From Streptomyces xanthophaeus (lineage in GTDB: Bacteria > Actinomycetota > Actinomycetes > Streptomycetales > Streptomycetaceae), in assembly GCF_000725805.1 (NCBI RefSeq), contig NZ_JOFT01000012.1, positions 124,001-188,000 of the forward strand: a stretch of DNA of 64,000 nucleotides, written 5' to 3'. Below are positions 59,818-64,000 of this stretch, piece after piece. The notes below the pieces were generated by a model. It searched no databases. It was not told the origin of the DNA and saw nothing but the letters and a program-made list of their open reading frames with translations. Positions within the stretch are counted from its first letter, which is position 1. The number at the start of each line of letters is the position of its first letter. The translations under genes were made by a program, and so were the position numbers.

Positions 59818-59936
59818 ACGATAGGCCGAGCCGGTAGTCGGCGCCGCGGATGGTCGCCACGTTGGCCGGTCCCCACTCTGCGCCGAAGGTAGCGCCGAAG
59901 GCGTCGACGATGTTCGATCCCGGGTCGTGGTCGAAA
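59818..59936 (-). pseudogene. Fragment of an OmpR-type response regulator
   Basis: Minus-strand frame reads FDHDPGSNIVDAFGAT, FGAEWGPANVATIRGAD and YRLGLSS, a degenerate copy of the C-terminal winged helix of the intact regulator at 62076-62735 (FDYDPGSNIVDVYVRY, VETIRGAGYRLRV). The DNA is also alignable with that gene. No start, receiver domain or remainder is present. The rest of 59229-60266 holds no other recognisable gene. Confidence 0.75.
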
Positions 59937-60266
59937 CTCAAAACTCAGCTGCGCAGTTGCTCCCGCCTCAGCACCTGGCCGGGATGGCACACCGCTCATC
60001 GGTGGAAGTACGGAGCATGTGGTCGAAACCTGGTGTATCGCCTTCGCTGAGGGGGTCGTGGTGGGCAGGCCCCGTGCATACGGGGTGGCACTCTCTTGCA
60101 GCTCGCAAGATCCGTCCGCACCCGGGGCCCGAGTGGACCGGCCGCGAGCGGACACTGTCGTCTAGTTGTCGCCGTGGTCCGGAATGGTTGGCGTATCCGC
60201 CGAGGCGGGAGATGAGAAATCTCTCCTCTTCATCCATACGTCCGATGGGGGCGGCAGGCTAGCCGG

Positions 60267-60647
60267 ATGGTGCTTCGGAAGGTCGGCGTGGTACTCGCTG
60301 CTCTGTGCGCCCTTACGGCCGTAGGGGCAGTGGTCGGATATGGGTGGGCCAGTGACGGCGATCCGCCATCTCTGGGTCCTGAGATCGTGGTACCCGTATC
60401 GAAGAACAGTCTTGAGCCGTCGTCACCTCCGTCGCGGTCTGTCGCGCCTTCCTCCCCCCCACCGCCGTCAGCCGTGGCGTCGACTCCTTCGTCGACCGAA
60501 CCCGGAGGCCGGCCAGTCCCGAGGCGGTCGCCGCCCCGCAGCGATGACGGTGCCAGCCCTTCTCCCAGTGCCAGTCCTTCTCCCAGTGCCAGCCGGCGAG
60601 CTACGACCGGGAGCGATGACGATGACGACGGCGGCAGCGACGGGTGA
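60267..60647 (+). CDS. Small membrane-anchored Ser/Pro-rich protein
   Basis: 126 residues. One N-terminal hydrophobic helix (about 5-27, VGVVLAALCALTAVGAVVGY) and an external tail rich in Ser, Pro and Asp, ending DDDDDGGSDG. An 18-bp duplication near 60560 encodes PSPSASPSPS. Its stop overlaps the GTG of the kinase gene, so it may be a sensor accessory of the two-component system. There is no strong ribosome binding site. No known family. Confidence 0.65.
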   Translation: MVLRKVGVVLAALCALTAVGAVVGYGWASDGDPPSLGPEIVVPVSKNSLEPSSPPSRSVAPSSPPPPSAVASTPSSTEPGGRPVPRRSPPRSDDGASPSPSASPSPSASRRATTGSDDDDDGGSDG

Positions 60648-62173
60648 GACGGCGCCATCGGATGCCGAGCGCCCGGTCACGCATCGTGGGAATGATGCTG
60701 CTCCTGGTCGCCACGACGCTGGCCGTGCCGGCACTCGGCATCACGCTGATCTGGCAGGTCAGACTCGACGCCGAGATGGATGATCAACTGCGCCGTGAAG
60801 CGGACAAGTTGCGCCGGTTCGCACATACGGCGCGGGAGCCGGCCACCGGGGAGCCATTCGTCGACGGGGCGTCGCTGCTGACCGAGTTCATGACCGTCAA
60901 CCTGCCGCGCCGGGAGGAGGCGTTCTTCAGCCTCGTCGACGGCCGAGCCGACCGGCTCAGCCCCAATGTCGTACCCACGCGACTGGACCAGGACGCAGCT
61001 GTGGTCGCGCAGCTGTCGGAGGGGAGCGGCACGCGGATCGGCTGGCTCGACTCGCCGGCCGGGCGAGTGCGCTACGGCGTCGTCCCGGTGCGGGTGGCGG
61101 GGGACCGGCACGACACGCGTCTGGTGATCGTGGAGTTCCGGGATCGCCAGATGCGGGAGGAACGGTGGCTCGCGAAGATGTTCCTGACCGCGGGGGGCGG
61201 AGGGCTGGTGCTCGCGGGCGCGGCGAGCTGGCTGGTGGCCGGCCGGGTGCTGGCGCCGATCCGCCTGGTGCGGCAGACCGCCGAGCGGATCGGAGAGACC
61301 GACCTGACGGAGCGGCTGGAGGTGGCGGGAACTGACGACGTGGCAGCGCTGGCACATACGTTCAATAGCATGCTGGACCGGCTGGAGAGCGCGTTCACCA
61401 CCCAGCGCCGTTTTCTCGACGAAGTGGCGCACGAGCTGCGCACCCCGATCACAGTGATCCGGGGCACTCTGGAGCTGATGGAGGACGGGGCGGACGATCC
61501 GGCGGCGACCCGAGCTCTGGTTGTGGACGAGTTGGACCGGATGACCCGGATCGTGGAGGACCTGCTGCTGCTGGCCAAGGCGGAGCGCCCGGACTTCCTC
61601 GCGTTCGGCGAGACGAACCTGACGGACCTGGTGGTCGACGTGGTCGCCAAGGCCCGGGCGCTGGGCAACCGGCACTGGCGGGTGGCACAAGTGTCGGAGG
61701 CCACACTCTTCGTCGACGGCCAGCGGCTCACGCAGGCGCTGATGCAGCTCGCGGCGAATGCCGTGCGCCATACCCGCGCCGGGGACCTCATCGAGGTCGG
61801 CTCCCAGCTCCGCGAAAGCAGCCTGCTGCTGTGGGTGCGGGATGTGGGGCCGGGGGTCGGGCCGCAGGACCGGGAGCGCATCTTCGAACGCTTCGCGCAA
61901 GCCGGCCCAGTTGTCTCGGCCGACGCGTCGAGTCCGGGCATCGGGCTCGGCCTCGCCATCGTCCTGGAGATCGCTCAGGCGCACGGCGGCACGGCCTGGG
62001 TGGAGGACGCCGAGGGCGGCGGCGCCCGTTTCATGATTGCCCTGCCCGCCCACACTTCCCGGCAGAAAGGACACCATGAACCGGGTACTCATAGCGGAGG
62101 ACGAGCCCAGGATCGCCGCCTTCGTGCAACGGGGCCTGCAAAGCGCTGGTTTCGTCACCACCGTGGTCGGTGA
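60644..62173 (+). CDS. Sensor histidine kinase
   Basis: 509 residues from GTG 60644 (ATG 60662 is possible). TM1 (about 13-34), an extracytoplasmic sensor region (35-175), TM2 (about 176-200), HAMP, then HisKA with phospho-acceptor His263 in FLDEVAHELRTPITVIRG, and HATPase with N box QLAANAVRH, G1 VRDVGPGVGP and G2 GIGLGLAIV. The frame does not stop at the usual place after MIALPAH but runs 98 nt into the response regulator gene, adding an Arg-rich tail. Partner of the downstream regulator. Signal unknown. Confidence 0.9.
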   Translation: MRRRHRMPSARSRIVGMMLLLVATTLAVPALGITLIWQVRLDAEMDDQLRREADKLRRFAHTAREPATGEPFVDGASLLTEFMTVNLPRREEAFFSLVDGRADRLSPNVVPTRLDQDAAVVAQLSEGSGTRIGWLDSPAGRVRYGVVPVRVAGDRHDTRLVIVEFRDRQMREERWLAKMFLTAGGGGLVLAGAASWLVAGRVLAPIRLVRQTAERIGETDLTERLEVAGTDDVAALAHTFNSMLDRLESAFTTQRRFLDEVAHELRTPITVIRGTLELMEDGADDPAATRALVVDELDRMTRIVEDLLLLAKAERPDFLAFGETNLTDLVVDVVAKARALGNRHWRVAQVSEATLFVDGQRLTQALMQLAANAVRHTRAGDLIEVGSQLRESSLLLWVRDVGPGVGPQDRERIFERFAQAGPVVSADASSPGIGLGLAIVLEIAQAHGGTAWVEDAEGGGARFMIALPAHTSRQKGHHEPGTHSGGRAQDRRLRATGPAKRWFRHHRGR

Positions 62174-62735
62174 CGGGCTATCCGCCTACGAGGAGGCCCG
62201 GGCGGGCGGCTGTGACCTGATGATCCTGGATCTGGGGCTGCCGGCCTGCGACGGGTTCACCGTGCTGCGCAGGCTCCGCGAGGACCGGGTGACCCTGCCG
62301 GTGATCATCCTGACAGCGCGGGACAGCGTGTCCGACACCGTGGCGGGTCTGGAGGGCGGCGCCGACGACTACCTTTCCAAGCCGTTCGCCTTCGAGGAGC
62401 TGCTGGCCCGGGTGCGGCTACGGCTACGCGCGGACGGCGCCCCGGAAGCCTCACTGCTGAGAGCCGGTGACCTCGTACTCGATCTGCGCACCCGGCGGGC
62501 ACACGTGGACGGGAGGGTTGCGGAGCTGTCCGCGCGGGAGTTCGCACTGGCCGAGGTGTTCCTGCGCCACCCCGACCAAGTGCTGACGCGAGAACAATTG
62601 CTCAGTATGGTCTGGGGATTCGACTACGATCCCGGGTCCAACATCGTCGACGTCTACGTGCGCTACCTGCGACGCAAAGTGGGTGCCGACCGGGTGGAGA
62701 CCATCCGCGGCGCCGGCTACCGGCTGCGCGTCTGA
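62076..62735 (+). CDS. OmpR-family response regulator
   Basis: 219 residues from ATG 62076, AAAGGAC five bases upstream. Receiver domain (1-115) with acidic pocket EDEPR, phosphorylation site Asp52 in MILDLGLPACDG, Thr in ILTAR and Lys in LSKPFAF. The C-terminal winged helix (about 125-219) ends YVRYLRRKVGADRVETIRGAGYRLRV in part. Cognate partner of the overlapping kinase gene. Targets are unknown; no obvious repeat was noticed upstream of the operon. Confidence 0.93.
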   Translation: MNRVLIAEDEPRIAAFVQRGLQSAGFVTTVVGDGLSAYEEARAGGCDLMILDLGLPACDGFTVLRRLREDRVTLPVIILTARDSVSDTVAGLEGGADDYLSKPFAFEELLARVRLRLRADGAPEASLLRAGDLVLDLRTRRAHVDGRVAELSAREFALAEVFLRHPDQVLTREQLLSMVWGFDYDPGSNIVDVYVRYLRRKVGADRVETIRGAGYRLRV

Positions 62736-62773
62736 CTGCCGCCTCTGTCCGCGCACAAAAGTTCATGGGCAAA

Positions 62774-62807
62774 GCCCGGGCGGCGGTGCCGCGGGCCGGG
62801 CGTCTTT
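62774..62807 (+). terminator. Terminator of the two-component operon
   Basis: Imperfect GC-rich hairpin (GCCCGG...CCGGGC) 38 nt after the regulator stop, followed by GTCTTT. Confidence 0.55.
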
Positions 62808-62869
62808 CTGGTCCGGGGGCGTCCGGCAGCCCGCCACGCCTCCGGCCAGGACTGTTCAGGGTGGGCGAA

Positions 62870-63840
62870 GCCCATCCCGCAGCGACACGGCAGGCGCCCT
62901 CGACCGCTCGGCACGGCTGCTGCCTGGTTGGCGTAGTTCTTCTCCTCGTACTTGATGGGGCTGAGGTAGCCGAGCCGTTTCAGGATGCGACTGGGGTTGT
63001 AGAAGCCGTCGATGTACTCGAAGAGCGCGAGGTTCGCTTCGGCTCCGGTGGTGAAGATGCGGCCGCGGATGCACTCGGTCTTGATGACCATCCACAGGTT
63101 CTCCGCCAGGGCATTGTCATACGAGTCGCCGACCGAGCTCATGAACGCCTGGATCCCGGCGCTGACCAGGCGGGTTGTGAGCTTCACGGACGTGTATTGA
63201 CAGCCGTGGTCCGCCTGGTGAATGAGCTCGCCGGCGTGACATCGCGGCTGGCCAGGGCGTATTCCAGCGAAGTGAGGACCAGGTCCGCCTCGGCGGGGGC
63301 GGAGGTTTCCCAGGCCACGACCCGGCGGGAGAACGCGTCGCGGATCGCGGACAGCCACAGCGGGCCCTCCAGCGTCGTGACCATGGTCAGGTCGGTGACC
63401 CACAGCCGGTTCGGCCCGTTCGCGGTGAAGTCGCCCCTGACCAGGTCAGGGCGCGGTCGGCGTCCGGGGCACGACGGGTGAAGCCTTCGTTCCGGCGGGG
63501 GCTGATCCCGGTCAGGCCGGCTTGGCGCATGAGCCGTTCGACGCGCTTGCGGCCGACGTGGACGCCCTCGCGCTTGAGGACGGCGTGCACGCGGGGTGAG
63601 CCGTAGATCCCGCCGGACTCGACGTGGACCTCACGGATCCGCCCGGTCAGCTCGGCGTCCTGGCGGCGCCGCTCGCACGGCTCGGTCTCGGCCTGGCGCC
63701 ACCGGTAGTAGGTGGAGGAGGGGATGGAAAGTTTCCGGAGTACGGGCTCGACCCCCAGGTGCGGGTGCGCGTCGAGGAGCGCGGTGACCTGGGCCGGGTC
63801 GGGTCGAGCTGGGCCGCGAAAAAGGCCGAGGCTGTCCGCA
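62870..63840 (-). pseudogene. IS3 transposase OrfB with two frameshifts
   Basis: The protein can be followed through three frames: LDAHPHLGVEPVLRKLSIPS to LMRQAGLTGISPRRNEGF (to about 63450), then DLVRGDFTANGPNRLWVTDL (first DDE Asp) to LEYALASRDVTP (to about 63235), then GELIHQADHGCQYTSVKL (second Asp) and DNALAENLWMVIKTE (Glu) to KRLGYLSPIKYEEKNYA. Each junction is explained by a single-base change. The final frame lacks its own stop near the usual end and runs on to 62717. DDE residues are present but not in one product. Confidence 0.8.
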
Positions 63841-64000
63841 GGACCTCGTTCGCCCGCTTGAGCTGGGCGTTCTCCTGCCGCAGGACGGCCAGCTCCTCAC
63901 GCTCGGCGGTGGTGAGCATGTAGCCTCGCTCGCCGGCGTCGGTCTCGGCCTGTCGAATCCAACTGCGCAGGGCCTCTTGGTGCACGCCGAGCTCCTCGGC
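63647..64000 (-). CDS. IS3 transposase OrfA, partial (runs off the window)
   Basis: The frame enters from the right edge as AEELGVHQEALRSWIRQAET, the end of a helix-turn-helix, followed by a leucine-zipper-like coiled coil LRQENAQLKRANEVLRTASAFF, as in IS3 OrfA. Family OrfA usually ends shortly after ASAFFAAQLD; here the frame stays open to 63647, overlapping OrfB. The N-terminus lies outside the window. Confidence 0.8.
   Translation of the reverse strand, partial: AEELGVHQEALRSWIRQAETDAGERGYMLTTAEREELAVLRQENAQLKRANEVLRTASAFFAAQLDPTRPRSPRSSTRTRTWGSSPYSGNFPSPPPPTTGGARPRPSRASGAARTPS

Larger units (their letters stand above)
62870..64000 (-). mobile_element. IS3-family insertion sequence, partial and frameshifted
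   Basis: Minus-strand element with an orfA/orfB pair, cut by the right edge of the window. Terminal inverted repeats and target duplication could not be identified; the left boundary near 62870 is only where transposase homology fades. Confidence 0.75.

Overview
The window is about 73% G+C, with strong codon bias, frequent GTG/TTG starts, 4-nt start/stop overlaps (GTGA, ATGA) and rare TTA codons. The gene set (GH18 chitinase with a DasR-type operator, cholesterol oxidase, an ECF41 pair, a DUF5999-like protein, a CU044_2847-like protein) points to a Streptomyces chromosome. Species cannot be given from the sequence alone. No CRISPR array, phage cluster or rRNA is visible; there is one tRNA (Trp).

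Layout. 1-6.1 kb: start of an off-window gene, a glutamate decarboxylase that looks leaderless, a DEAD/DEAH helicase with helicase-associated repeats, and an ECF-like sigma factor fused to a zinc anti-sigma motif, a membrane helix and an extracellular CAP domain. 6.4-11.1 kb: a TPR protein with a degenerate P-loop and a TTA codon, then an IclR regulator divergent from a KDPG aldolase / KDG kinase operon. 11.1-17.5 kb: aldo/keto reductase, chitinase, tRNA-Trp, a repeat protein, and a carboxymuconolactone decarboxylase-like gene coupled to an ECF41 sigma factor. 18.4-23.7 kb: a divergent sugar-catabolism cluster around a LacI regulator with two identical operators. 24.4-29.9 kb: a DeoR/LacI hybrid regulator divergent from a beta-galactosidase-galT-galK operon. 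30.2-40.1 kb: aldo/keto reductase plus 2-hydroxyacid dehydrogenase, an ABC exporter whose ATPase is fused to a secreted alpha/beta hydrolase, an ATP-dependent DNA ligase, an XRE-cupin regulator with twin operators, and a reductase/CMD pair. 40.2-50.7 kb: secreted cholesterol oxidase with KstR-like motifs, an MFS exporter, a large subtilisin-like protease with a TTA codon, a serine hydrolase without its SxxK motif, and a P450 with an unknown partner. 50.8-53.6 kb: gluconate permease, gluconokinase and GntR regulator. 54-64 kb: a decayed zone with VOC, IS5, carbonic anhydrase and response-regulator remnants. Between these lie an intact metallophosphoesterase-MFS-TolB-like operon and a two-component system, and a frameshifted IS3 element closes the window.

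The main theme is carbon uptake and catabolism under local regulators, each beside a visible palindrome: IclR for KDG, LacI for an unknown sugar or cyclitol, DeoR/LacI for galactosides, GntR for gluconate, and possible DasR and KstR sites. The least described items are the sigma-ZAS-TM-CAP fusion, the hydrolase-ABC fusion exporter, the LacI divergon of unknown substrate, and the XRE-cupin regulator with two 15-bp palindromes 21 bp apart. Functional calls rest on sequence motifs and family knowledge; no database search was possible.
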